DNA of 41,141 nt, from NCBI GenBank assembly GCA_003552325.1, contig PUKM01000163.1, positions 1 through 41,141 on the forward strand, written 5' to 3'. The DNA is from Natrialbaceae archaeon. Its GTDB lineage: Archaea > Halobacteriota > Halobacteria > Halobacteriales > Natrialbaceae. The notes under the pieces were generated by a model. The model had not been told where the DNA came from, made no database searches, and was given only the letters and a program-made list of their open reading frames with translations. Positions 1-8,359 of the stretch are shown here, piece by piece (positions within the stretch are counted from its first letter, which is position 1; the number at the start of each line of letters is the position of its first letter). The translations under genes were made by a program, and so were the position numbers.

Positions 1-62
1 ACTGACAGGACTTCCCGTCCCATGCGACCAGTCGCACCGGTCACGGCAATAGCGTCACTCAT
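1..62 (-). CDS. dapB: 4-hydroxy-tetrahydrodipicolinate reductase, N-terminal fragment
   Basis: Only the first 20 codons lie in the window; the gene runs off the left edge. Read on the minus strand from the ATG at 62-60, the product starts MSDAIAVTGATGRMGREVLS, which contains the GxTGRMG dinucleotide-binding loop of DapB, the NAD(P)H-dependent reductase of the diaminopimelate/lysine pathway. The start codon shares its A with the TGA stop of dapA (TGATG), so the two genes are translationally coupled and transcribed dapA then dapB. The identification rests on this short N-terminus plus the dapA neighbour; another short-chain NAD-binding protein is possible but less likely. Confidence 0.8.
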   Translation of the reverse strand, partial: MSDAIAVTGATGRMGREVLS

Positions 63-979
63 CACTCCCTCGTCGCCGCGACCGGCGTCTCCTCGAGCGT
101 TTCGAGTGCTTCCTCGAGCTGTGCTCGGTTTTCGGGCTCGAGACGCGTCAATGGTGGACGAAGGCGGGCCGGGCCGTAGCCGCGAATCGCCATCGCCTCC
201 TTGACGGGAATGGGGTTCGTCTCGGTGAACAGCGCCCGAACCAGCGGGCCGAGTTCGTGATGGATCGCTCTCGCTCGCTCGTAATCGCCCTCGATAGCAG
301 CCCCGGCCATCGCCACCGTTCGCTCCGGTTCGATGTTTGCGACCACGCTGATCGCCCCGTGACCACCGATCGAGAGCAGGGGGAGTGTCAACGGATCGTC
401 GCCTGAGAGGACTGTGAAGTCCTGCTCGGTCGTCCGCTCGATGATCTCACCGATGGCTCCAAGGTCTCCTTCGGCGGCCTTGTAGCCGGCAATGTTCGGA
501 TGCTCGGCGAGGGCAACGACGGTATCCGGTTCGATCGTCCGCCCCGTTCGTGAGGGCACGTTATACACGATTTGCGGAACGTCGACGGCGTCCGCGATCG
601 TCCGATAGTGCTCGAGCAGGCCTCGCTGTTCGGGTTTGTTGTAGTACGGCGAGATGAGGAGAATGCCGTCGGCACCGGCGTCAGCCGCCCGTTCGGAGAG
701 CTCGAGCGCTTCGCGGGTGTTGTTCGACCCCGTACCAGCGATGACTGGGACGTCGTCGACCGCGTCGATGACCGCTTCGACGACGCGAACGTGCTCGTCG
801 TGGGTCAACGTGGCGGACTCGCCCGTGGAACCGACGGGAACGAGCCCGTCGACGCCGGCTGCCTCGAGGCGTTGGGCATCTCTCTGCAGTGTTTCGAAGT
901 CGATTCGTCGGTCCTCGTCGAACGGCGTACACATCGCGGGGAAGACGCCCGCGAAGTCGCTGTCGTGTGTGGATGGCAT
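62..979 (-). CDS. dapA: 4-hydroxy-tetrahydrodipicolinate synthase
   Basis: A cytosolic aldolase-family TIM barrel that condenses pyruvate with aspartate semialdehyde, the first committed step to diaminopimelate and lysine. The 305-residue length is normal for the family. Visible signatures are GSTGESATL near residues 50-58 (pyruvate binding), YNVPSRTGR with the catalytic Tyr139 and substrate Arg144, and GYKAAEGD with the Schiff-base Lys167. The ATG at 979-977 is followed directly by a conserved DapA N-terminus (GVFPAMCTPF), so the start is well placed. It overlaps dapB by one base, forming an operon. The acidic surface residues are those of a halophilic enzyme. No good TATA element was seen immediately upstream on the minus strand. 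Confidence 0.96.
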   Translation of the reverse strand: MPSTHDSDFAGVFPAMCTPFDEDRRIDFETLQRDAQRLEAAGVDGLVPVGSTGESATLTHDEHVRVVEAVIDAVDDVPVIAGTGSNNTREALELSERAADAGADGILLISPYYNKPEQRGLLEHYRTIADAVDVPQIVYNVPSRTGRTIEPDTVVALAEHPNIAGYKAAEGDLGAIGEIIERTTEQDFTVLSGDDPLTLPLLSIGGHGAISVVANIEPERTVAMAGAAIEGDYERARAIHHELGPLVRALFTETNPIPVKEAMAIRGYGPARLRPPLTRLEPENRAQLEEALETLEETPVAATRE

Positions 980-1369
980 GATAGTGTTTGTGGGTTGGTT
1001 TCACTGGTCGGTTTTCGATTCCAGCGGGCTCCTGGTCGCGCCCGAGACGAGGATGCTACCCTCGCAGCGAGCACTCTCACGGCCGTTTTTTCGATTTCGA
1101 AAAGCGAGCGGTTGCCGCGTCACTGGTCGAACCACGTCGACGCTCGAGTGAACCGCGGCACATACAGATTGCTGTGTCGGCGACGAACTTAGGGATTGTG
1201 AAATCGACCGTTCCTGCCGTCTGCGTCGCTGCGGGCTTCTTTCGATCTGCTTGGAACACTGTTGGCTCTGCTGTACACTCCCCTGCGTACCCTGGCTCGA
1301 GCAGCGATCGAGCCCTGGCATCGAGAACCGATACACGTTTGCCCCTCGCTCCGAAGCTACGCGATAGCG
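980..1369. other. 390-base intergenic region, no gene recognised
   Basis: This stretch separates dapA (minus) from the small membrane protein (plus), so it should hold two divergent promoters. I found no strong TATA element at the expected distance on either side and no tRNA-like cloverleaf. The reading frames that cross it lack a haloarchaeal acidic composition and look like chance frames. A run of six T followed by an A-rich stretch lies near 1083-1102. Confidence 0.4.
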
Positions 1370-1702
1370 ATGGACCGATTCGATTATACGGCGTTCGTGG
1401 GGTTTCTCGCGCTTGCCATCTCTTCGTACGTACTCGAGGCTGCACTCGTCGGGGCGGCCTTTGGTGGGTTTCTCCTCTCGTTATCGATATGGCGGCTGTA
1501 CGATGGGAAGCCCTGGGAAGCTCTCGCCTGGCTCGCGTGGGTCGGTGCGGCCGTAGCGCTCGTCCTGTCACCGACCGGTTCGGTGTTTTTCGTCCTCTTT
1601 TTCGGCTCATTACTGATCGGACTGGCGTTGCTTTTTGCCAGTCGCCTCGAGTTGCTGCCGAATATCTGGCAGGCTGAGGAGCCAGTAAGCGACCTCGAGT
1701 GA
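1370..1702 (+). CDS. small multi-spanning membrane protein, unknown function
   Basis: A 110-residue protein starting MDRFDYTAFVGF. It consists of three or four hydrophobic segments: roughly residues 6-25, 27-41, 48-64 and 66-88, the last containing FFVLFFGSLLIGLALLF. They are separated by short loops, and the tail is short and acidic. The frame is open further upstream, but residues there are basic and proline-rich, so the ATG at 1370 is preferred. I do not recognise a named family. It stands alone, 109 bases before the next gene, and no clear promoter hexamer was seen. The call rests on composition and hydropathy only. Confidence 0.6.
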   Translation: MDRFDYTAFVGFLALAISSYVLEAALVGAAFGGFLLSLSIWRLYDGKPWEALAWLAWVGAAVALVLSPTGSVFFVLFFGSLLIGLALLFASRLELLPNIWQAEEPVSDLE

Positions 1703-1783
1703 GGGTAGCGACGACCACCCAGTTACCTGAGAGCGGTACTGACGACGTCGCGGTTCGACGGAACGCTGCCGGGGTCGGTACTT

Positions 1784-1790
1784 GTTTATC
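1784..1790 (+). promoter_or_regulatory. TATA-like element for the TrkA-C gene pair
   Basis: The bases GTTTATC are centred 25 bases before the ATG at 1812. That spacing fits an archaeal TATA box driving a leaderless transcript, and it argues for 1812 rather than the in-frame TTG at 1782 as the start. Confidence 0.5.
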
Positions 1791-1811
1791 GGAGCCACGA
1801 GAGACACAGCC

Positions 1812-3071
1812 ATGACTGCGTTTCCGCTCGAGGTGCTGCTCGGCATTTATCTTGGGTTGCTGACCGGGATCGTTCCGGCGTTCGTTGCTGGCTCCCTTGG
1901 CTTCCTGGTTCGGTACTTTACCGGCGTCAGCCTCCCCGGCTTCGGTGTCGTCGTCCTGGCATTGTCGATTGCCAGCGTACAGGGGGGACTGTTGGGACTC
2001 GTCGAACCTGATATCGCCCAATCACCTCGCTTGCTCGTGGCCGTTCTCGTCGTGTTGATGCTCGCGCTGTATGCCCACAACCAGGGTGATAGCCTTGGAG
2101 CGTCACTCCCTCGTCGACTCTCGCTCAAGAACCTTCGCCAGCGAACGCTCTCGGCTGACGTGATTGAAATCGTCGGGAGCGTTGGCCAGGTCACGATCCG
2201 CCCGAGCGGCGAAATTCGGGATATAGAGGGGTATCCGCCATTACCGCCGACGCTGCGTCAGACGTTGAAAAACGGCTCCTGGCGACTGCCGGCTGATCTC
2301 CCACTGGCCGAACTCGCCCGGCGACTCGAGGACCGGCTTCGCACCGAATACGATCTTACTGATATCGCCGTGACTGTGGATGAACGTGGACGGGCAACGA
2401 TCGCTGCGGCACCACCATCGAGTGGACTTTCAAAACGGGTGCCGGCCGGCCAGCGTGCCGTGTCTCTCTCGACGGTAATCCCGACGGGGCTCGCGCGCGG
2501 TGATCTGGTCCGCGTGCGGATTCAGTCTGGCTCTGAGTCCGACAAACCGGTCGAGGCGACGGTCCTCAGTGTCGAATCAGATGCCGATACGAAGGATTCC
2601 GGAGCTGGTGCAGACGACACGAGTTCCGAAGACGGGGACCCACCCGCGGCCCCCAAACCAGCCGGGAACGCCACCGCAGGCGGCAATGGGCGAGTGACGC
2701 TTGCTGTCCCACGAACAGTGACGGGCCGACTGCTCGCGGCGGAGTCACCTCGAATCGAGGTCCTCCCACGTGGGACAAACGATCTGTTCGAAGCGTTCAC
2801 CAGGATACGGACGGCCGGCTACGGTGTGAGACACGTCACGTCGTCACCGGTACTTGATCAGTCCGGGGCGGCGGACGCCACACCGAAGGTGGACCCCGCT
2901 GCCTACGACCTCGAGGTGCTGGCGATCAAACGCGCCAGTGTTGAGACTGGCGACCGCCGGCGAGGGTGGGTTTTCGGCCCGGGCCTCGAGCGAGCGCTCG
3001 CTCCTGGTGACGAGGCATACGTGGCTGGACGGACCACTGATCTCAGGCGGTTCAAGTCGGTGATTCGATGA
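1812..3071 (+). CDS. membrane protein with C-terminal TrkA-C-like (RCK_C) domain
   Basis: A 419-residue protein. The N-terminus (about residues 5-85) contains three hydrophobic segments (LLGIYLGLLTGIVPAFVAG, a VVVLALSIAS stretch and LLVAVLVVLMLALYA). A cytoplasmic part follows, with a beta-rich section from about residue 110, an acidic Ser/Asp/Pro-rich linker near residues 255-290, and a C-terminal module ending LAPGDEAYVAGRTTDLRRF. The GD-x-x-Y-V-x-G pattern is typical of TrkA-C domains, which bind regulatory ligands in potassium channels and transporters. No RCK_N nucleotide-binding domain and no channel pore signature is visible, so it is not a channel by itself. It overlaps the next gene by ATGA. 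The role is probably ion-transport regulation, as inference only. Confidence 0.7.
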   Translation: MTAFPLEVLLGIYLGLLTGIVPAFVAGSLGFLVRYFTGVSLPGFGVVVLALSIASVQGGLLGLVEPDIAQSPRLLVAVLVVLMLALYAHNQGDSLGASLPRRLSLKNLRQRTLSADVIEIVGSVGQVTIRPSGEIRDIEGYPPLPPTLRQTLKNGSWRLPADLPLAELARRLEDRLRTEYDLTDIAVTVDERGRATIAAAPPSSGLSKRVPAGQRAVSLSTVIPTGLARGDLVRVRIQSGSESDKPVEATVLSVESDADTKDSGAGADDTSSEDGDPPAAPKPAGNATAGGNGRVTLAVPRTVTGRLLAAESPRIEVLPRGTNDLFEAFTRIRTAGYGVRHVTSSPVLDQSGAADATPKVDPAAYDLEVLAIKRASVETGDRRRGWVFGPGLERALAPGDEAYVAGRTTDLRRFKSVIR

Positions 3072-4252
3072 TCGACGTGTTCCTCGAGCCGGCACCCGCA
3101 CAGGTCGGAAACTCTGGGCTCGTACTCGACGCCGTCGTCCGAATCGTCGGCTTCGCGATCCTCTCCGGTGCCGTGGCAGCCACTGTCGCCTTCGTGTACC
3201 GATGGTACAGTGCGGAGTCCATCCCAGAGGGTGTCGCTGTCCTCACCGGTGTCGTCGTGGTGGCACTCTGGTTGAATACCCAGACGGTGTTGCAGGATGC
3301 GATCATCGGCGATGCAGACGTCCTCGACCCGGCAACAGCCGTCTACACCGTGGGTGCCTTTGCTGTCAGTGCCGTGGCCGCAGACGGTGCCCGCCGTGCA
3401 GGCGACCACCTGGCGACGCGAGCGGTGATCCCTACCCCTCGAGGAATCGACGACGTCGGGCAACTGGTGAGAACCGGCGGTCGGGTCACCACCGTTGTCC
3501 TTCCGGAGGAAATCGGCGATGCGGACGGCTACGATCCCGTCGACGACGAAACGAAAGCCGCCATCGCGGGCACCACGCTGTTGTTTCCTCGCCGACTCAC
3601 CGTTGCCCAGGTTCGTGATCGGATCATCGGCCGCCTCGAGGCGGATTACGGCGTCGGGTACGTCGACCTCGAGGTCCAGACTGATGGGACCGTCGACCGC
3701 CTCGCTGTCGGGAGTAAGGCAGCAGGTATTGGCCCGACACTCGCGCCGGGATCGGTTGCGATCGCGCTCGAGGCTGACCCTGCTCCTGACGCGAGTCCGG
3801 GAGATACCGTCGAACTGTGGCGTTCGACTGCGGATGAGGAGCCGACCCGGTGTGGGACTGCAGAACTCCGGGCGGCACTCGAGGACGTCGCCACGGTCGT
3901 TGTCGACTCCGATGCCGACGTGCTTCGTACTGACGCTGGCGACCACCAGTATCGACTCGTCACGAAACCGGGTGCACCCGACCCGGAACGGGCCATCAGG
4001 GCACTCTTGCGCTCAGTCCCGGAGACGATCACCCGACTCGAGGTCGGTCCTGAAAGCCAGTGGATTGGTCAGCCGGTCGGCTCGGTGCCAGTGATGGTGT
4101 TGGTGCTCGTCCGTGGTCAGGCGAGTGCTGATGGGAGAGAGCAGGACGACCTCAATGAAGACGTGTTTGCATTCCCCGACCCCGAACGCCCCCTCGAGGC
4201 CGGCGATCGGTGTTACGTCATGGGTCATCCTGAGGCGCTCGAGCGCCTTTGA
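3068..4252 (+). CDS. membrane protein with C-terminal TrkA-C-like domain, partner of the preceding gene
   Basis: A 394-residue protein with the same plan as its upstream neighbour. About three transmembrane segments lie near residues 20-45, 55-72 and 88-108. A soluble part follows, and the last roughly 80 residues fit TrkA-C: a TRLEVGPESQWIGQPVGSVP strand pair, an LVRG strand, FPDPERPLEAGDRCYVMG, and a final EALERL helix. Its ATG overlaps the stop of the previous gene (ATGA), so the two are co-translated and may form a hetero-oligomer. Like the first, it lacks a pore and a Rossmann nucleotide-binding domain. In haloarchaea such genes are often labelled potassium-transport regulators; here there is no adjacent Trk or Kch gene to support a specific partner. 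Confidence 0.72.
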   Translation: MIDVFLEPAPAQVGNSGLVLDAVVRIVGFAILSGAVAATVAFVYRWYSAESIPEGVAVLTGVVVVALWLNTQTVLQDAIIGDADVLDPATAVYTVGAFAVSAVAADGARRAGDHLATRAVIPTPRGIDDVGQLVRTGGRVTTVVLPEEIGDADGYDPVDDETKAAIAGTTLLFPRRLTVAQVRDRIIGRLEADYGVGYVDLEVQTDGTVDRLAVGSKAAGIGPTLAPGSVAIALEADPAPDASPGDTVELWRSTADEEPTRCGTAELRAALEDVATVVVDSDADVLRTDAGDHQYRLVTKPGAPDPERAIRALLRSVPETITRLEVGPESQWIGQPVGSVPVMVLVLVRGQASADGREQDDLNEDVFAFPDPERPLEAGDRCYVMGHPEALERL

Positions 4253-4433
4253 GCGACCGGTGCATGTGGCCGCGGGGCGTACACCGGTTACGTCCCTTGT
4301 ACTATCATACTCTCTTTCCAGCACGCTCCCAGGACCACAGCTAACCACGGACCAGAACTTCCCTGCTGACGGTACGCGTGGGTAGCTGTGATTCTCACCG
4401 GTAACAGCGAAACAGTCGACCGAAACCGTCGGG

Positions 4434-4439
4434 TTTTAC
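4434..4439 (+). promoter_or_regulatory. TATA-like element for metG
   Basis: TTTTAC is centred about 28 bases before the metG ATG at 4464, the distance expected for a leaderless haloarchaeal transcript. Confidence 0.5.
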
Positions 4440-4463
4440 GCCTGCCATCCATTTAGCACTGAT

Positions 4464-6584
4464 ATGAGCAGCGAGGACTTTCCAACTGACCGACCCGCGG
4501 TGGTGACCTGTGGGTTGCCCTACGCTAATGGCGACTTGCACATCGGACACCTCCGTGGCTATATCAGCGCCGATGCGTTCAACCGAGCACTCAAAACCCT
4601 GGGCCAACAGTCAGCCTACGTCTGTGGGTCGGACATGCACGGCACCCCGGTTGCCGTCAACGCCGAAGCCGAGGGTGTCGACCCGGAGACCTTCGCACTG
4701 CGGTGGCACGACCAGTATCAAGAGACGTTTCCACAGTTCAACGTCGAGTTCGACAACTACGGACACACCCACGACGACACGAACACTGCACTCACCCAGG
4801 ACATCGTCCGCACGCTCGATGAGGAGGGGTACGTCTACGAGGATGCGGTCCTCGTTGCCTACGACCCGACGGCCGACGATTACCTTCCGGATCGCTACGT
4901 CGAGGGGACCTGTCCGTACTGCGGAGCCCACGCCCGTGGTGACGAATGTGATGAGGGCTGTCAACGCCACCTCGAGCCAGGCGAGATCGAGAATCCAACG
5001 AGCGTACGTACCGGCAACCCGGCTGAGTATCGCGAGCGAACCCACAAGTTCTTCCGCGTCTCGGAGTTCGCCGACTTTTTGACTGACTTCCTCGACGGCC
5101 TCGAGGGAACCTCGAACGCACGCAACCAGCCTCGTCAGTGGATCGAAGAGGGCCTGCAAGATTGGTGTCTCACCCGAGACATGGATTGGGGGATCGACTA
5201 CCCTGGTTCCGAGGACGAAGACATCGTCCTGTACGTCTGGGTCGACGCCCCGATCGAGTACATCGCCTCGACGAAACAGTACACCGAACGCGTCGGTGCC
5301 GAGGCGTACGACTGGGCGGAGGTCTGGCAACACGATGCGGGCGGCGAAATCGTCCACATCATCGGCCGGGATATCATCCAACATCACACCATTTTTTGGC
5401 CGGCCATGCTCGAGGCCGCCGACTACAACACCCCACGTGGAGTCGCCGCGACCGGCTTCATCACCATCGATGGCAAGGGCCTTTCGACCAGTCGTAACCG
5501 GGCGATTTGGGCCAAAGAGTACCTCGAGGAGGGATTCCACCCAGACTTGCTGCGGTACTATTTGACGACGACAGGTGGCCTTCAGCAGGACGTCGACTTC
5601 ACCTGGACGGCATTTCAGGAGAAAGTCAACGGGGAGTTAGTGGGGACGATCGGAAACTTCTGGTACCGATCGCTGCTCTTTGCCTACCGCAACTACGAGG
5701 GGACCCCTGACGTCGCGGTCTCCTCGGACGTCGAGGAACGAATCGAGGGCGCTATCGGCGCGGTTCGTGCGGGTGTCAACGACTACTCCCTCCGTGACGT
5801 TGGCCTGGCTGCCACACGCCTCGCGCAGTTCGGAAACGAGTACATCCAGCAACACGAACCGTGGAAGCTCACCGACGAAGACCCCGAGCAGGCCGCACAG
5901 GTGATCCGAGACTGTGTCCAGATTGCCAAGGCAGTAGGCGTCTTACTCGAGCCAATTGCTCCCGATAAGGCCCAGGCCCTGTGGGAGCAAATCGGGGAAA
6001 CGGGCTCCGTCGCGGATGCCCACCTCGAGGATGCACTCGAGGCCCCGCCGCGGACGTTCGACGAACCTGGTGAAATCTTCGAGAAGATCGAGGACGACCG
6101 CGTCGAGGAACTCGAGGAGACACTCGAGGAGAAGATCGCAGCCGCAAGTGAGGACGACGAGGATGAGGGTGCGTCCGAGAGCGAAGCGGAAACCGAAACC
6201 GACGACACCGCCGACGACGAAGCCCCACGCATGGACGACGACACCGAACTCGAGCCACTCGCAACCGATCGAATCAGTTTCGATGACTTCCAGGACCTCG
6301 ACATTCGCGTCGGCGAAATCGTCGTCGCCGAAGGCATCGACGGGGCGGACGACCTCGCCCGACTCGAGGTGGATATCGGCCTCGAAACCCGACAGGTCGT
6401 CGCCGGGATCAAACGGCTGCACGACCTCGAGTCATTGCCCGGCACGAGGTGTATCCTGCTCGCGAACATGGAACCGGCCGAATTGTTTGGCGTCGAGTCG
6501 AACGGAATGGTCCTCGCTGCTGGTGAGGCGGCGGATCTGTTGACCACCCACGGTGACGCCGGTCTCGGAGAAAAAGTCCGGTAG
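4464..6584 (+). CDS. metG: methionyl-tRNA synthetase
   Basis: Class I aminoacyl-tRNA synthetase charging tRNA-Met in the cytosol. The 706 residues show the HIGH signature at 26-29 (DLHIGHLRG), a zinc knuckle near 150-166 (CPYC...CDEGC), the substrate-binding WVDAPIEYI segment, and the KMSKS-equivalent KGLSTSR near 338-344. An anticodon-binding helical domain follows, then a highly acidic linker (about residues 550-590). The C-terminus is an EMAP-II/Trbp111-type tRNA-binding OB domain (FDDFQDLDIRVGEIV to the end). Fusion of that domain to MetRS is common, whereas many archaea carry it as a separate protein. The long Asp/Glu linker is a halophilic feature. The ATG at 4464 sits at leaderless distance from a TATA-like box. 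Confidence 0.97.
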   Translation: MSSEDFPTDRPAVVTCGLPYANGDLHIGHLRGYISADAFNRALKTLGQQSAYVCGSDMHGTPVAVNAEAEGVDPETFALRWHDQYQETFPQFNVEFDNYGHTHDDTNTALTQDIVRTLDEEGYVYEDAVLVAYDPTADDYLPDRYVEGTCPYCGAHARGDECDEGCQRHLEPGEIENPTSVRTGNPAEYRERTHKFFRVSEFADFLTDFLDGLEGTSNARNQPRQWIEEGLQDWCLTRDMDWGIDYPGSEDEDIVLYVWVDAPIEYIASTKQYTERVGAEAYDWAEVWQHDAGGEIVHIIGRDIIQHHTIFWPAMLEAADYNTPRGVAATGFITIDGKGLSTSRNRAIWAKEYLEEGFHPDLLRYYLTTTGGLQQDVDFTWTAFQEKVNGELVGTIGNFWYRSLLFAYRNYEGTPDVAVSSDVEERIEGAIGAVRAGVNDYSLRDVGLAATRLAQFGNEYIQQHEPWKLTDEDPEQAAQVIRDCVQIAKAVGVLLEPIAPDKAQALWEQIGETGSVADAHLEDALEAPPRTFDEPGEIFEKIEDDRVEELEETLEEKIAAASEDDEDEGASESEAETETDDTADDEAPRMDDDTELEPLATDRISFDDFQDLDIRVGEIVVAEGIDGADDLARLEVDIGLETRQVVAGIKRLHDLESLPGTRCILLANMEPAELFGVESNGMVLAAGEAADLLTTHGDAGLGEKVR

Positions 6585-6687
6585 TCGAGCGGGTTGTTTT
6601 TCCGTCGTCACGTTATTCGCCAGGAGACAGTGCATACGCAAGGCCAACGAACACAGGGCCAACTGCTGTTTGTTTTGCAGATACCAG

Positions 6688-7821
6688 ATGGGCGACCACA
6701 ATCACGACCAGATGTCTCGGCGCGGGGCCGACTCGGGACCGCAACGTCGGGGAGACGCGCCGGACCAACGAGGAGACTCGAGGCGGCTACTCCCCGATGG
6801 CGGAACCGCGGCGGAGACTGCGTCATCGGAAACGGAAGAATTGGACGACGAGAGTGACGCCGATGACTCGGATGAAGAGAGTGTCGGAGACGATGAGGAC
6901 GCTGGTGACGCCGAAGAGTCGGGTCAACAGGGCGATAGTGAGGACAGTGAGGGGGAAGAAAGCGAGAGTGAGGAGGTAGAGAGCGAGAGTGAGGGGGCAG
7001 AGAGCGAGGACGAAGGAAGCGATGAAGGCGAAGAAAGCGACGAGAGTGAGGGTGATGACCCGAGTACAGCGGGCGAGGAAAGCACCGACGAAGACTCCGA
7101 GGAGCCTGAGACGGATGACGCTGCGGCGGAGGGCGAAAGCGAGGAGACAGATCCCGGAGAACAACACGGCAACGGTGCCGACGAAGTCTATGAGAGTGAG
7201 GACACAGCGGGCGTTGCCCACCTCGATCTCGATGGTCTCTTCCTCGATGTGCTTGGCCTCGAGGTCAATTTGAACGAGGTGACGCTCGACGTTTCGGCTC
7301 GCCCTGGGGAGGAGAACCTCCTTGGAAACTTGCTCTCGTCCGTCACCGGGCTCCTGGACGGATTAGGGTCACCACTCGACTCGGTGACGAGTGCACTCTC
7401 GTCGATCCCCGATGGATTCAAACGTGCCGCAAGCGGCCTCCTCGAGGGGCTGAAAAGTCGCCTCTCGAGTGTGGTTCCCAGCTTCGGATCCGAAGGCGAG
7501 GCAGCGGATGAAGAAGAGGAAAGCGAAGACAGCGAGGCGGACGATAGCCAGGGGGGAATCACCGGGTGGTTCCGATCCCTCGGGCAATCTCTCGTCAACG
7601 GGCTTCGTTCGCTGTTCACTCGAGCAATTTCCGCTATTCCGCTCGAGCAGGTCATTGCTTCGGTCGTTCGACGCGTGTTACAGGCCGTGATCGGCCGACT
7701 CGAGTCGGCTGGCGAGCGAGCGGAGGATGCCGTTACGTCGGACGCTGCTGGCGAAGATGAATCGGGCGACGAATCAATGCAACAGGAAGGCGATCAACAG
7801 GAAGCGGAGGCAACAGCATGA
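6688..7821 (+). CDS. extremely acidic protein with LDLDGL-type motif and amphipathic helices, unknown function
   Basis: 377 residues starting MGDHNHDQMSRRG; the frame is open upstream into metG, but this ATG gives the first plausible start. Residues 45-170 are almost entirely Glu, Asp, Ser and Gly, with short heptad-like repeats. Residues 176-225 form a sharply different hydrophobic block containing LDLDGLFLDVLGLEV, then VTLDVSARPGEENLLGNLL and GLLDG. I recall very similar blocks in secreted or repeat-bearing bacterial proteins; this needs a profile search. After it come amphipathic helices (about 230-265), another acidic spacer, a second helical region (GWFRSLGQSLVNGLRSLF to RVLQAVIGRLESAGERA, about 290-355) and an acidic tail. 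No signal peptide or true transmembrane helix. The stop overlaps the next ATG (ATGA), heading a four-gene cluster. Confidence 0.8.
   Translation: MGDHNHDQMSRRGADSGPQRRGDAPDQRGDSRRLLPDGGTAAETASSETEELDDESDADDSDEESVGDDEDAGDAEESGQQGDSEDSEGEESESEEVESESEGAESEDEGSDEGEESDESEGDDPSTAGEESTDEDSEEPETDDAAAEGESEETDPGEQHGNGADEVYESEDTAGVAHLDLDGLFLDVLGLEVNLNEVTLDVSARPGEENLLGNLLSSVTGLLDGLGSPLDSVTSALSSIPDGFKRAASGLLEGLKSRLSSVVPSFGSEGEAADEEEESEDSEADDSQGGITGWFRSLGQSLVNGLRSLFTRAISAIPLEQVIASVVRRVLQAVIGRLESAGERAEDAVTSDAAGEDESGDESMQQEGDQQEAEATA
6961..7023 (+). repeat. three degenerate 21-base tandem units inside an acidic gene
   Basis: AGCGAGAGTGAGG recurs at 6961 and 6982, and a decayed copy starts at 7003, giving a 21-base period. 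It encodes seven-residue units SESEEVE, SESEGAE, SEDEGSD. The plus strand is almost pure purine across this tract. Confidence 0.7.
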
Positions 7822-8285
7822 GTGATCAGGCACTTTCAGTGACGGAGGGATTGGACTATGACCAGATTGTTGACGACATCGACCTCGAGTCGGTGCTCGA
7901 GGGAACCTCCTACGAGGGGGCTGTCGACGGTGACGAACCCATCGGCAGCGAACTCGGTGGGCTACTCGGTGCGATGATCGGCAAAACCCTTGGCGAGCAA
8001 ATCGGTGCCGCCGTCGGTGATGCCATCGTGGACTCGGTGCTCGAGGACGACGAAGCGGATGCAGACGACGAGGACGAAGCGTCGGAAGCGGATGAGGAAT
8101 CGTCGGACGAAGCGGATGGAGATGGCGAAGATGAGGATGGTGACGAGCAGTCTGGAGAGAGTCACGATGAAGAACCCGGAGATGACTCGGATGAGGATGA
8201 TGAGCCCTCGGACACTAATGCGGACGAGGGTTCCGAAGAATCGACCGACGCAGACGATGACTCGAGTGATGACGACGACTCGTGA
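7818..8285 (+). CDS. glycine-zipper acidic protein A, unknown function
   Basis: 155 residues. An N-terminal region (DYDQIVDDIDLESVL) leads into a zipper in which glycine occurs at 43, 47, 51, 55, 59, 63 and 67, each preceded by Ile, Leu or Val (DNA 7941-8018, a 12-base period). The predicted helix would place all seven glycines and their hydrophobic neighbours along one side and is long enough to span a membrane or pack as a helix pair. From about residue 75 the protein is nearly all Asp, Glu and Ser to the end. The ATG overlaps the stop of the upstream gene. It appears to be a paralogue of the downstream protein at 8360, which has the same zipper geometry. No known family is recognised; function is unknown. 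Confidence 0.8.
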   Translation: MSDQALSVTEGLDYDQIVDDIDLESVLEGTSYEGAVDGDEPIGSELGGLLGAMIGKTLGEQIGAAVGDAIVDSVLEDDEADADDEDEASEADEESSDEADGDGEDEDGDEQSGESHDEEPGDDSDEDDEPSDTNADEGSEESTDADDDSSDDDDS

Positions 8286-8359
8286 CTCGCCGTTCCAGTG
8301 GTCCTGGGCCACGGAACGGGGGAGACTGAACAGCCGACGCGAGCGGGGGCTGTGGCCGC

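Noticed and set aside
1077-2021. Minus-strand 314-codon frame between dapA and the TrkA-C gene
   Set aside because: Arg/Pro-rich translation with no haloarchaeal acidity, crossing two plus-strand genes.
4233-4248. 16-base perfect palindrome AGGCGCTCGAGCGCCT at the end of the second TrkA-C gene
   Set aside because: It encodes EALER with the usual codons around a CTCGAG core, so codon choice explains it; no T-tract follows.
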